Source of the DNA: Methanomicrobiales archaeon
GTDB taxonomy: Archaea > Halobacteriota > Methanomicrobia > Methanomicrobiales > JACTUA01
Length of the DNA stretch: 10,255 bases
Reading direction: 5' to 3'
Assembly (NCBI GenBank): GCA_028678885.1
Contig: JAJRCP010000137.1
Location: forward strand, 1-10,255
Below the pieces are notes generated by a model that was given only the letters and a program-made list of their open reading frames with translations, was not told the DNA's origin and did not search any database. Shown here one piece after another: positions 1-5,966 of the stretch; positions within the stretch are counted from its first letter, which is position 1, and the number at the start of each line of letters is the position of its first letter. Position numbers and translations under genes: made by a program.

Positions 1-1
1 G

Positions 2-376
2 ACTGCATGCGATGCAGACCTGTTTCTTCTCTGTGGCTACATGAGACTGGTTGATCCTGCTACCGTTCATGCCTTTCAGGGACGGATCATCAACATCCAC
101 CCTGCCCTTCTTCCCAGTTTTCCCGGCCTTCATGCCCAGCGACGCGCCCTCGATTATGGAGTACAGGTTAGTGGATGCACAGTCCATTTTGTTGATGAGG
201 GAACCGATACAGGTCCAATTATTCTCCAGCGATGTGTCCCCGTGCTTCAGGAAGATAATGAAGATTTGCTATCCCAAAGGATCCTTGCACAGGAACACGA
301 AATTCTCGTGGAGGCAGCAAAGCTCTTTTGTGAGGGCCACCTCCGTATTGTGGGACGGCACGTGATCCGAACATAA
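2..376 (+). CDS. purN: Phosphoribosylglycinamide formyltransferase PurN, 3' part (5' end outside window)
   Basis: PurN transfers a formyl group from 10-formyltetrahydrofolate to GAR, giving FGAR, in cytosolic de novo purine synthesis. The open frame runs in from the left edge without a start; the first visible residues (DADLFLLCGYMRL) match the strand before the folate site in the family, so the Met codon at 41 is internal. Family signatures follow: NIHPALLPSFPGLHA, carrying the catalytic Asn and His, and VHFVDEGTDTGPIILQ, carrying the catalytic Asp, then an ordinary helical C-terminus. About 124 residues are present, roughly the last 60% of a normal ~200-residue protein. The stop at 374-376 is followed 23 bp later by rnp4, so the two may share a transcript although purine synthesis is not linked in function to RNase P. 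Identity is firm; only the N-terminus is unseen. Confidence 0.95.
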   Translation, partial: TACDADLFLLCGYMRLVDPATVHAFQGRIINIHPALLPSFPGLHAQRRALDYGVQVSGCTVHFVDEGTDTGPIILQRCVPVLQEDNEDLLSQRILAQEHEILVEAAKLFCEGHLRIVGRHVIRT

Positions 377-387
377 GCACTGACTAT

Positions 388-392
388 GGAGG
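388..392 (+). promoter_or_regulatory. Shine-Dalgarno site of rnp4
   Basis: GGAGG lies 7 nt upstream of the GTG at 400. No ATG in this frame lies between the site and the conserved body of the protein, so this site decides the non-ATG start. Confidence 0.7.
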
Positions 393-399
393 ACTGTTT

Positions 400-735
400 G
401 TGGTACAGAGATCGGTGGCGTCAGAAATTCAACGGATAGCCAGAGAGAGAATACGGATTCTCTTTCAAAGAGCAGATGAAATGTTCCATCAGAATCCTGC
501 TCTCTCTGATCGATACGTGGGACTCGCCCGGCGCATCGCTATGCGACATCGGGTGCGCATCCCCCGTGAACTGCGGAGGCGTTTCTGCAGGTATTGCCAG
601 GCTTTTCTCGTGCCGGGGATCAACACGAGGGTACGGATCCATCGGAAGAAGGTGGTGGTCACCTGTCTTCGATGTAGAAAACAGAGACGTTATCAGGTGG
701 TGAGTCGGCGTGAAAACCCCTCAGGAAAACCATGA
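400..735 (+). CDS. rnp4: Ribonuclease P protein component 4 (Rpp21/Rpr2 family)
   Basis: This is the archaeal homologue of eukaryotic Rpp21. It binds the RNase P RNA together with Rpp29 and helps remove 5' leaders from pre-tRNAs. The 111-residue product has the expected layout: an N-terminal helical pair (about residues 5-50, including ALSDRYVGLARRIAMRHRVRIP), then a zinc ribbon with Cys63-x2-Cys66 and Cys89-x2-Cys92. It is very basic, as expected for an RNA binder. The GTG start at 400 is chosen because GGAGG lies 7 nt upstream. The gene overlaps the next one, a YhbY-type RNA-binding protein, by 26 bp, suggesting translational coupling. Length and zinc ligands are normal for the family. Confidence 0.93.
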   Translation: MVQRSVASEIQRIARERIRILFQRADEMFHQNPALSDRYVGLARRIAMRHRVRIPRELRRRFCRYCQAFLVPGINTRVRIHRKKVVVTCLRCRKQRRYQVVSRRENPSGKP

Positions 736-943
736 ACTGAAACCTACCGTCTGGATAGGAAAGAAAGGCTGTACTAATGTAGTGTGCGAAGAGATTCGGC
801 AGCAGATAAAAACGAGAAAGGTCGTCAAGGTACGTTTCTTACGAAGTGCGGAGATGAATCCCGAAGAACTTGCTGCCGCAACCAACACCTATCTTCTGAG
901 CAAACGCGGGCGGACCGTAATTCTCGAGCAAAAACAGGGATAA
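710..943 (+). CDS. YhbY/CRM-domain RNA-binding protein
   Basis: The 77-residue product is a single CRM (YhbY-like) domain, a small RNA-binding fold linked to pre-50S particles in bacteria and to group II intron splicing in plants. The diagnostic GxxG-type loop is seen as WIGKKG (residues 15-20), followed by CEEIRQQIKTRKVVKVRFL and the C-terminal strand RGRTVILEQ. The GTG start at 710 lies inside rnp4, with an AGGTGGTGA-type ribosome-binding site at about 695-703. No good alternative start exists, because the WIGKKG motif begins only 14 codons in. The overlap with rnp4 suggests shared expression in RNA processing or ribosome assembly. The precise archaeal RNA target is not known to me, so the name is at domain level only. 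Confidence 0.85.
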   Translation: MKTPQENHELKPTVWIGKKGCTNVVCEEIRQQIKTRKVVKVRFLRSAEMNPEELAAATNTYLLSKRGRTVILEQKQG

Positions 944-961
944 AACGACGACACGCGGGCT

Positions 962-974
962 CGAAATATATAAG
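962..974 (+). promoter_or_regulatory. Archaeal BRE/TATA promoter for the eS19-led cluster
   Basis: CGAAATATATAAG reads as a purine-rich BRE followed by a box A (core ATATATAA). It lies in the 86-bp gap between the YhbY gene and rps19e. At the usual 25-27 bp spacing, transcription would start near 992-997, giving a leader of about 35 nt that includes the ribosome-binding site at 1016-1022 (GAGAGGT). This is the best promoter-like sequence I see in the window; the start site is inferred. Confidence 0.6.
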
Positions 975-1029
975 TGTCCTGTATACAAATATGATAAGAC
1001 TGCCATTTCAGGAATGAGAGGTTTATCCG

Positions 1030-1467
1030 ATGACAACTGCGTTTGATGTCTCTCCCGATATACTTATCAAGAAGCTAGGAGAAGAATTGAAGAAAAAACC
1101 CGAGATGAAACCACCCGCTTGGACTCCCTTTGTAAAGACGGGTGTCCATCGGGAGCTGCCCCCGGAAGATCCAGACTGGTGGTATATGCGTGCCGGCGCC
1201 GTTCTCCGACGCATCTACCGTGATGGTCCGGTCGGTGTACAGCGATTACGATCGGTATATGGAGGGACACGGGATCGCGGATCTCGGCCAAACAAATTCA
1301 GAAAAGGAAGTGGGTCTATTCTCCGGAAGGTCCTGCAGCAGCTAGAGACCGCTGGTCTCGTAGAGAAGAGTAAGTCAGGGCGAAACATCTCCGCAGCAGG
1401 AAGAGCGTTTGTGGACGAAATCGCTTTTACGCTAGTAAAAACCGTTCCAGTGGCTTCAACGAAATAA
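1030..1467 (+). CDS. rps19e: Small ribosomal subunit protein eS19
   Basis: eS19 is an archaeal/eukaryotic protein of the 30S head, needed for small-subunit maturation in eukaryotes. The 145-residue product shows the family core: GVHRELPPEDPDWWYMRAG (residues 38-56), an RRIYRDGPVGVQRLRSVYGG winged-helix segment (about 60-79), the basic RDRGSRPNKFRKGSGS loop, and the end GLVEKSKSGRNISAAGRAFVD. Length is typical. The ATG at 1030 has GAGAGGT 7 nt upstream and follows a good TATA box. It is the first gene of the long cluster and is followed after 16 bp by the PDCD5-family gene, a common archaeal pairing. Nothing is missing or unusual. Confidence 0.96.
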   Translation: MTTAFDVSPDILIKKLGEELKKKPEMKPPAWTPFVKTGVHRELPPEDPDWWYMRAGAVLRRIYRDGPVGVQRLRSVYGGTRDRGSRPNKFRKGSGSILRKVLQQLETAGLVEKSKSGRNISAAGRAFVDEIAFTLVKTVPVASTK

Positions 1468-1483
1468 TTAAGAGAGTGACATT

Positions 1484-1822
1484 ATGGGGGACGACGAGCT
1501 TGCTGAATTGAGAAAACGGAGAATGGAACAGATGCAGAGGCAGGCGATGGAGCAGCAGATGCTCGATCAGGAGCTGGAACAGAGGCGTCGTCAGGAATCA
1601 CAGATTCAGCAGATCCTCATGCAGATACTCGAACCAGAGGCAAGGGAACGACTGAATAATATCCGACTCACCCGCCCAGATTTTGCCAAAGCAATCGAGC
1701 AGCAGCTGGTCATGCTCGCCCAGAGTGGACGACTGAAGCAGCGTATCACCGATGCGCAGCTCAAAGAGCTGTTGAAACAGATCACCCCCGCAAAGAAGGA
1801 TTGGAACATACGGAGAAGGTAA
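1484..1822 (+). CDS. PDCD5-family nucleic-acid-binding protein
   Basis: The 112-residue product belongs to the PDCD5/TFAR19 family, usually annotated in archaea as 'DNA-binding protein'. The N-terminal third is a charged, Gln/Met-rich helix (DDELAELRKRRMEQMQRQAMEQQ, continuing to about residue 45) that is probably coiled or partly disordered. It is followed by the compact triple-helix core LEPEARERLNNIRLTRPDFAKAIEQQLVMLAQSG and the signature KQRITDAQLKELLKQITP, ending in the basic KKDWNIRRR. A ribosome-binding site, GAGAGTGA (1472-1479), precedes the ATG. The gene sits between eS19 and eL39, which points to a role near the ribosome or translation, but the cellular function in archaea is not established. 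Family assignment is strong; function is open. Confidence 0.9.
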   Translation: MGDDELAELRKRRMEQMQRQAMEQQMLDQELEQRRRQESQIQQILMQILEPEARERLNNIRLTRPDFAKAIEQQLVMLAQSGRLKQRITDAQLKELLKQITPAKKDWNIRRR

Positions 1823-1910
1823 GGTGATCCTATGTGTGTCCCATTCCAATCGATAAAGATACCGGAACAGTCATTTCACCCCACCACTCCGGCAGGCTTG
1901 AGGAATACCA

Positions 1911-1915
1911 GGAGG
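1911..1915 (+). promoter_or_regulatory. Shine-Dalgarno site fixing the eL39 start
   Basis: GGAGG lies 8 nt upstream of the ATG at 1924. It supports the 50-residue product over an in-frame GTG extension from 1834, which would add 30 residues never seen in eL39. Confidence 0.75.
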
Positions 1916-1923
1916 AATCAACG

Positions 1924-2076
1924 ATGAGTAAAGTAAGCAAAGGTAGAAAATTACGTCTGGCAAAAGCGTGTGAACAAAACCGGCGTGTACCCGCGTGGGT
2001 TATGATGCGAACCAAACGGAATGTAGTCTCTCATCCCAAGCGACGCAACTGGAGACGAAGTACCTTGAAGGTGTAA
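1924..2076 (+). CDS. rpl39e: Large ribosomal subunit protein eL39
   Basis: eL39 is a tiny, highly basic protein that threads through 23S rRNA and lines the peptide exit tunnel in archaea and eukaryotes. The 50-residue product is the standard length and carries the family signature: RLAKACEQNRRVPAWVMMRT, then HPKRRNWRRSTLKV at the C-terminus. The frame is open upstream to a GTG at 1834, but the ATG at 1924 with GGAGG 8 nt before it gives the correct size. It follows a 101-bp gap, the largest inside the cluster, and is separated from eL31 by 2 bp, a classic archaeal eL39-eL31-aIF6 order. Confidence 0.95.
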   Translation: MSKVSKGRKLRLAKACEQNRRVPAWVMMRTKRNVVSHPKRRNWRRSTLKV

Positions 2077-2078
2077 AC

Positions 2079-2342
2079 ATGGTCGAAAAACTCACCGAAC
2101 AGATCTATGTGGTCCCTCTCCGGGTTGTGGACCGGGTTCCCCGGTGGAAACGTGGAAACCGGGCGATCAAGGAGATCCGGAAATACCTCTCTCGCCATAT
2201 GAAGAGTGAGGATATCAAACTGGACCGTAGTATCAATGAAAAGGTCTGGGCCCGAGGCAATGAAAAGCCTCCCTCAAGGATACGCATCAGGGCCATGAAA
2301 TTTGAAGATGGCCAGGTTCAAGCCGAGCTCGCAGAGAGCTGA
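2079..2342 (+). CDS. rpl31e: Large ribosomal subunit protein eL31
   Basis: eL31 lies near the exit of the 50S peptide tunnel. The 87-residue product matches the family: EQIYVVPLRVVDRVPRWKRGNRAI at the N-terminus, a basic helix KEIRKYLSRHMK, the segment VKLD-like IKLDRSINEKVWARGNEKPP, and the last strands SRIRIRAMKFEDGQVQAEL. The ATG at 2079 lies 2 bp after the eL39 stop, with GAAGGTG (2067-2073) as ribosome-binding site, ruling out the longer frame that begins at 1995 inside eL39. The next gene, aIF6, starts 6 bp after its stop, so eL39, eL31 and aIF6 are almost certainly one transcript. Confidence 0.95.
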   Translation: MVEKLTEQIYVVPLRVVDRVPRWKRGNRAIKEIRKYLSRHMKSEDIKLDRSINEKVWARGNEKPPSRIRIRAMKFEDGQVQAELAES

Positions 2343-2348
2343 CACATA

Positions 2349-3011
2349 ATGAGTGTGACCATCGATTACGCCGGGGACCCGCATATCGGTGTTTTCTCCC
2401 GTGTCATAAAGGACATCGCGATCATCACACCTGATGCACCGGAAGCCTTCCGTACTGCTTTACAGGAAACACTTGATGTCAATTTGGTGGTCACCACCAT
2501 CCAGGATTGCTCTCTTATCGGCCCCCTCCTCACCGGGAACAGCCATGGTCTGGTTGCAAGCGGGCTGATTACTGATCGGGAGCGGAAGATACTGGAAGAA
2601 TATACCGAGGTACTACTGCTTTCGGGTCCTATGACCGCAAGTGGAAATATCCTGCTTGCCACAGATACTTTTGTTGCCATCCACCCTGAAGTGGATATGC
2701 GCCAAGCGGAAGAGATTGAGTCGTTTTTAAGAGCGAAAGTGGTACGCCTGACTCTAGGGGGCATTAAAACGATCGGTATGGCAGCTGCCGCAACCAATCG
2801 TGGAATTCTCGTGCATCCCCGCACCACCAACCAGGAACTGGAAATCCTGGAAACCGCTAGCGGTCTTCCAGTCGGGCGGGGTTCGGTGAACATGGGAAGT
2901 GGCCTCATTGGGACGGGGCTTGTAGTAAACGGTAGGGGGTACCTTGCAGGCTTCGAGACTAGTGGGTTTGAACTGGGCAGGATCGAGGAAGTATTTGGAT
3001 TTATGGAGTGA
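2349..3011 (+). CDS. eif6: Translation initiation factor 6 (aIF6), ribosome anti-association factor
   Basis: aIF6 binds the 50S subunit at the uL14/sarcin-ricin region and keeps it from joining 30S; in eukaryotes eIF6 also acts in 60S maturation. The 220-residue product has the length and repeated pentein fold expected: successive units end in turns such as DCSLIGPLLTGNSHGLVASG (about residues 53-72), GNILLATDTFVAIHP (about 99-113), GILVHPRTTNQELEIL (about 152-167) and GSVNMGSGLIGTGLVVNGRGYLAG. The ATG at 2349 follows the eL31 stop by 6 bp with only a weak GAGAG site, and the stop overlaps the ribosome-binding site of eL18a. The position between eL31 and eL18a (LX) is a familiar archaeal arrangement. 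Confidence 0.96.
   Translation: MSVTIDYAGDPHIGVFSRVIKDIAIITPDAPEAFRTALQETLDVNLVVTTIQDCSLIGPLLTGNSHGLVASGLITDRERKILEEYTEVLLLSGPMTASGNILLATDTFVAIHPEVDMRQAEEIESFLRAKVVRLTLGGIKTIGMAAAATNRGILVHPRTTNQELEILETASGLPVGRGSVNMGSGLIGTGLVVNGRGYLAGFETSGFELGRIEEVFGFME
3005..3011 (+). promoter_or_regulatory. Shine-Dalgarno site fixing the eL18a start
   Basis: GGAGTGA, overlapping the aIF6 stop codon, lies 5 nt upstream of the ATG at 3017. It is too close to the GTG at 3008 or ATG at 3011 to serve them, so it favours the 60-residue product. Confidence 0.6.
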
Positions 3012-3016
3012 TGGTA

Positions 3017-3199
3017 ATGGAGTATGAAGTCTCTAGTCAGATCAAGATCGATAACGTATGGCAGCCGTATAAGAAATTAGTGACGGCACCGAATGAAAGT
3101 GGTGCTGCGGAGCGGTTTCTCACCGTCGTCGGAAGTAAACATCGCTTGAAGAGAAGCTACATCAGAATACAGGGTATAACGAAAATCGATGGTGAGTAA
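3017..3199 (+). CDS. rpl18a: Large ribosomal subunit protein eL18a (LX/eL20)
   Basis: This short archaeal version of eL18a/eL20, called LX, sits on the 50S surface near 5S rRNA. The 60-residue product has the expected fold: a first strand EVSSQIKIDNVWQPYKKLVTAP, a helix ESGAAERFLTVVGSKH, and the ending RSYIRIQGITKI. Three in-frame starts are possible (3008 GTG, 3011 ATG, 3017 ATG); 3017 is preferred because of ribosome-binding-site spacing and because the protein then starts just before the first conserved strand. It lies between aIF6 and prefoldin alpha, the usual archaeal neighbours, and its identity relies partly on that context because it is so short. Confidence 0.88.
   Translation: MEYEVSSQIKIDNVWQPYKKLVTAPNESGAAERFLTVVGSKHRLKRSYIRIQGITKIDGE
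3191..3195 (+). promoter_or_regulatory. Shine-Dalgarno site favouring the GTG start of prefoldin alpha
   Basis: GGTGA lies 5 nt upstream of the GTG at 3201. The competing ATG at 3189 has no comparable site in front of it. Confidence 0.45.
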
Positions 3200-3200
3200 G

Positions 3201-3626
3201 GTGGATGGGACGGACTCCCGTGAAGTGCAGGCGCTCCAAGCGTACCTGAACGAGTATGGGCAGCAAGCAGAGGTGCTCTCACGGCAGCTCGATTTTATGG
3301 AGCGACAGAGGATGGAATCGATGGCTGCAATCGACGCACTAAAGGCTCTTGCGACCGAGAAACAGAGTGTAATCCTTGTTCCCATCGGGGGCGGGACAAC
3401 TATCCGTGCCCAGATCATCGATCCGGACAATGTTCTGGTAAACATTGGGGCTGATGTGGTAATCAAAAGGAAAAATACGGAAGCCATCGGTTTTCTGGAA
3501 GATCGGATCAAAGAGCTGGAAGCTCTGGAAAAAAAAGTGGCAGATTCGCTTGACCAGGTAAGGGGCCAGATCAACGAGATTGCGAAGCGTATCGATCAGG
3601 AATATCGGAAGGCACAGGCAGGATAG
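3201..3626 (+). CDS. pfdA: Prefoldin subunit alpha
   Basis: Prefoldin alpha forms the central dimer of the alpha2-beta4 jellyfish-shaped chaperone that holds unfolded proteins and passes them to the group II chaperonin. The 141-residue product shows an N-terminal coiled-coil helix (EVQALQAYLNEYGQQAEVLSRQL onwards), then the double beta hairpin typical of alpha subunits (SVILVPIGGGTTIRAQI and NVLVNIGADVVIKRK), then a C-terminal coiled coil (about residues 95-138). GTG at 3201 is chosen because GGTGA lies 5 nt upstream and it sits 1 bp after the eL18a stop; ATG at 3189 or GTG at 3192 would add 3-4 residues and cannot be excluded. Position between a ribosomal protein and ftsY fits work on nascent chains. 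Confidence 0.92.
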   Translation: MDGTDSREVQALQAYLNEYGQQAEVLSRQLDFMERQRMESMAAIDALKALATEKQSVILVPIGGGTTIRAQIIDPDNVLVNIGADVVIKRKNTEAIGFLEDRIKELEALEKKVADSLDQVRGQINEIAKRIDQEYRKAQAG

Positions 3627-3642
3627 GGTAGGTTGCGGGGGC

Positions 3643-4650
3643 ATGTTCGATTCCCTGAAAAACAGGATAAAAACCGTTCAAGAAAAGCTAAGCATCAATA
3701 TCCAGGCAGCAGCCCTTACGTCTCCTCCATCCCTCGATGAAGGGAAAGGAAAACAGGGAAAAATCCGGTTAACAGAGAAGGTCAGGACTCTTGTGCGCGA
3801 CCGGGAGTTAATTCTCTCCGAAAAAGATATCGCTGAACCCCTCGCTGAACTGGAACTGGTTCTTCTAGAAAATGACGTGGCATTTCCGACAACCGAAGCA
3901 ATTATCTCTACCCTGCGTGGTGAGCTGACGGGGAAACGACGGAGAATCGGTTCTTCAATCGATACACTGGTAGTGGAGAGCCTCCGTTCCGCATTACGGG
4001 GCGTGCTTGGATCAGGATTTGATATCACTACCTACCTTCGCACCCATGAAAAACCGGTGAAGATTCTTTTCACCGGCGTGAATGGAACCGGAAAAACCAC
4101 CTCTATTGCAAAGATAGCGTATTTCCTTCGAAATAAGGGTTTTTCTGTTGTCATCGCCTCGGGGGACACCTACCGGGCGGGGGCTCAGGAACAGCTTTCC
4201 ACACTTGCCCAAAGGGTGGAGACCAAGGTGATCCAGCACCAGCCCGGTGCCGATCCGACGGCAGTGATCTTCGATGCAGTCCAGTATGCAAATGCCCATC
4301 ATACAGATGTGGTGCTAGCCGATACCGCCGGGAGGTTTCACAATCGGGCAAACCTGATGAACCAGCTGGAGAAGATCAAACGGGTCATTAAGCCCGATTT
4401 GATCATCTATGTTGATGAGGCAGTAGCAGGCAATGATGCTGTAATCCGAGCAGAGGAATTCAATCGACTAGTGGGGACTGATGCGATAATGCTCACCAAG
4501 GCAGACATGGATATGAAGGGAGGTGCTGCAATCTCAATAGCGCATACCATTGGGAAACCGATCGCATTCTTGGGGACGGGTCAGGCATATGAAGATCTAA
4601 AACCCTTTTCACCGGATGTACTCGTTGGTGAGATATTGGGGGAGGCCTGA
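3643..4650 (+). CDS. ftsY: Signal recognition particle receptor FtsY
   Basis: FtsY is the membrane-associated SRP receptor GTPase; it docks SRP-ribosome complexes and both GTPases hydrolyse GTP to release the cargo at the translocon. The 335-residue product has a short amphipathic N-terminus (MFDSLKNRIKTVQEKLS) likely for membrane contact and no long acidic A domain. A four-helix N domain covers about residues 41-130, and a G domain carries G1 GVNGTGKTT (145-153), DTYRAGA (175-181), G3 DTAGR (227-231), G4 TKAD (285-288) and closing GTGQAYEDL (311-319). ATG at 3643 is chosen over the longer frame from 3580, which overlaps pfdA and adds 21 non-family residues; the ribosome-binding site is weak (GGTAGG/GCGGGG region). 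The stop overlaps the SRP54 start, coupling the two partner GTPases. Confidence 0.96.
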   Translation: MFDSLKNRIKTVQEKLSINIQAAALTSPPSLDEGKGKQGKIRLTEKVRTLVRDRELILSEKDIAEPLAELELVLLENDVAFPTTEAIISTLRGELTGKRRRIGSSIDTLVVESLRSALRGVLGSGFDITTYLRTHEKPVKILFTGVNGTGKTTSIAKIAYFLRNKGFSVVIASGDTYRAGAQEQLSTLAQRVETKVIQHQPGADPTAVIFDAVQYANAHHTDVVLADTAGRFHNRANLMNQLEKIKRVIKPDLIIYVDEAVAGNDAVIRAEEFNRLVGTDAIMLTKADMDMKGGAAISIAHTIGKPIAFLGTGQAYEDLKPFSPDVLVGEILGEA

Positions 4651-5966
4651 TGCTGGATACGCTGGGAACTTCGCTGAAAGATGCATTGAGAAAGCTTGCC
4701 GGAAAGACGGTGATTGACCGGGCAGCCGTGGATGAGCTCGGCCGGGACCTTCAACGAGCCCTCCTCCAAGCTGATGTCAATGTAAAACTAGTTCTCCGTC
4801 TCTCCCAAACCATCAAAAAACGCGCTCTGGAAGAGGAGCCCCCCAAGGGTATGGGGGTGCGGGAGCATGTGCTTCGTATTGTCTATCAAGAGCTCGTGAA
4901 TTTGGTGGGGGAGGCCGCGCCGGTAGATCTCTCGCCCCAGGTGATCTTGATGGCGGGACTTCAGGGGAGCGGAAAAACCACTACAACTGCAAAACTGGCG
5001 CGCTATTTCCAGAGAAAGGGGTTGCGGGTTGGGGTGATCTGTGCCGATACCTTCCGTCCGGGTGCGTTCGACCAGCTACAGACGCTCTGTGCGAAGATCA
5101 ACGTCCCTTGTTATGGAGACAGGCATGTGAAAGATGCGATTACCCTTGTGAAAAAGGGTCTCGAACTCTTCACACAGATGGAAGTCGTTCTTATCGATAC
5201 CCAGGGAAGGCATGCTCTAGAAGCGGAGTTGATTGATGAAATCATCCAAATCTCCAACATAGCTCAGGCAAAACATCGCTGGCTCGTGATCGATGCAGCA
5301 CTAGGGCAGCAAGCGAGCGGTCAGGCACGCCGTTTCCATGAGGCGATAGGGATTGACGGGGTACTCGTCACGAAGATGGATGGAACGGCGAAGGGTGGGG
5401 GCGCCCTATCTGCCGTGGCGGAGACAAAAAGTGGTATTGTATTCATCGGGAATGGGGAGACTATCGAAGATCTGGAACGTTTTGAACCGGGAAGTTATAT
5501 CTCCCGTCTCCTTGGGATGGGGGATCTGAAGATGCTCGCTGAACGGGCAGAAGAAGTGATAAAGCCTGAAGAGGTGGACGTAAACGCGATCTTGCGGGGA
5601 CGATTTACCCTCCGTGACATGTACAAGCAGCTGGAAGCCCTGAACAAGATGGGGCCGCTGCGTCAGCTGATGAGCATGCTTCCCATGGGTGGGATGGAAA
5701 TCCCTCAGGATGCTTTCGACGTGACCAGCACCAAGATGGCCCGGTACAAGGTGATCATGGACTCCATGACGGAAGGGGAACTGGATGACCCATCGGTCAT
5801 CAGCAGTTCCCGCATTCACCGTATCGCTCGAGGAGCGGGTGCAGCCCCAGAAGAAGTCAAGGAGCTCCTGAAATATCACCGGATGATGCAGCAGGCATTA
5901 AAGGGTATGCGAGGCAGCAAGTTCAATCTCCAACGGCTGATGAAAAGGTTCGGCAAGGCGCAATGA
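4650..5966 (+). CDS. ffh: Signal recognition particle 54 kDa protein SRP54
   Basis: SRP54 binds hydrophobic signal sequences as they leave the ribosome, binds 7S RNA, and pairs with FtsY. The 438-residue product has the N domain (1-95), the G domain and the methionine-rich M domain (from about 325). G-domain motifs are GLQGSGKTT (103-111), DTFRPGA (133-139), DTQGR (183-187), TKMD (241-244) with DGTAKGGGALS after it, and GNGETIEDLE (267-276). The M domain has LNKMGPLRQLMSMLPM in its hydrophobic groove part and the RNA-binding SRIHRIARGAG followed by LLKYHRMMQQALKGM. The ATG overlaps the ftsY stop in ATGA, with GGAGG (4641-4645) 4 nt upstream. The odd point is DTQGR where the family almost always has DTAGR; DxxG itself is intact, so activity is likely kept. 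Confidence 0.97.
   Translation: MLDTLGTSLKDALRKLAGKTVIDRAAVDELGRDLQRALLQADVNVKLVLRLSQTIKKRALEEEPPKGMGVREHVLRIVYQELVNLVGEAAPVDLSPQVILMAGLQGSGKTTTTAKLARYFQRKGLRVGVICADTFRPGAFDQLQTLCAKINVPCYGDRHVKDAITLVKKGLELFTQMEVVLIDTQGRHALEAELIDEIIQISNIAQAKHRWLVIDAALGQQASGQARRFHEAIGIDGVLVTKMDGTAKGGGALSAVAETKSGIVFIGNGETIEDLERFEPGSYISRLLGMGDLKMLAERAEEVIKPEEVDVNAILRGRFTLRDMYKQLEALNKMGPLRQLMSMLPMGGMEIPQDAFDVTSTKMARYKVIMDSMTEGELDDPSVISSSRIHRIARGAGAAPEEVKELLKYHRMMQQALKGMRGSKFNLQRLMKRFGKAQ

Noticed and set aside
1834..1923. N-terminal extension of eL39 from GTG 1834
   Set aside because: eL39 is close to 50 residues in archaea, and GGAGG before the ATG at 1924 gives exactly that; the extra 30 residues match nothing.
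1995..2078. Extension of eL31 upstream into eL39
   Set aside because: The ATG at 2079 has a good ribosome-binding site and gives the standard 87-residue eL31; the upstream codons are eL39 read in another frame.
2366..2908. 180-codon open frame on the minus strand inside aIF6
   Set aside because: It lies wholly antisense to a clear aIF6 gene, is rich in Ser/Arg/Thr as expected from reverse reading of this GC-biased gene, and resembles no family I know.
3077..3574. 165-codon minus-strand frame across eL18a and prefoldin alpha
   Set aside because: Antisense shadow of two real genes; Ser/Arg-rich composition and no recognisable motif or ribosome-binding site.
3580..3642. 21-residue N-terminal extension of FtsY overlapping prefoldin alpha
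   Set aside because: The ATG at 3643 begins a typical amphipathic FtsY N-terminus (MFDSLKNRIK); the extension reads as an alternate frame of the prefoldin gene end.
5406..5879. 157-codon minus-strand frame inside SRP54
   Set aside because: Antisense to the well-conserved G and M domains; His-rich composition follows from reversed codons. No independent coding evidence.
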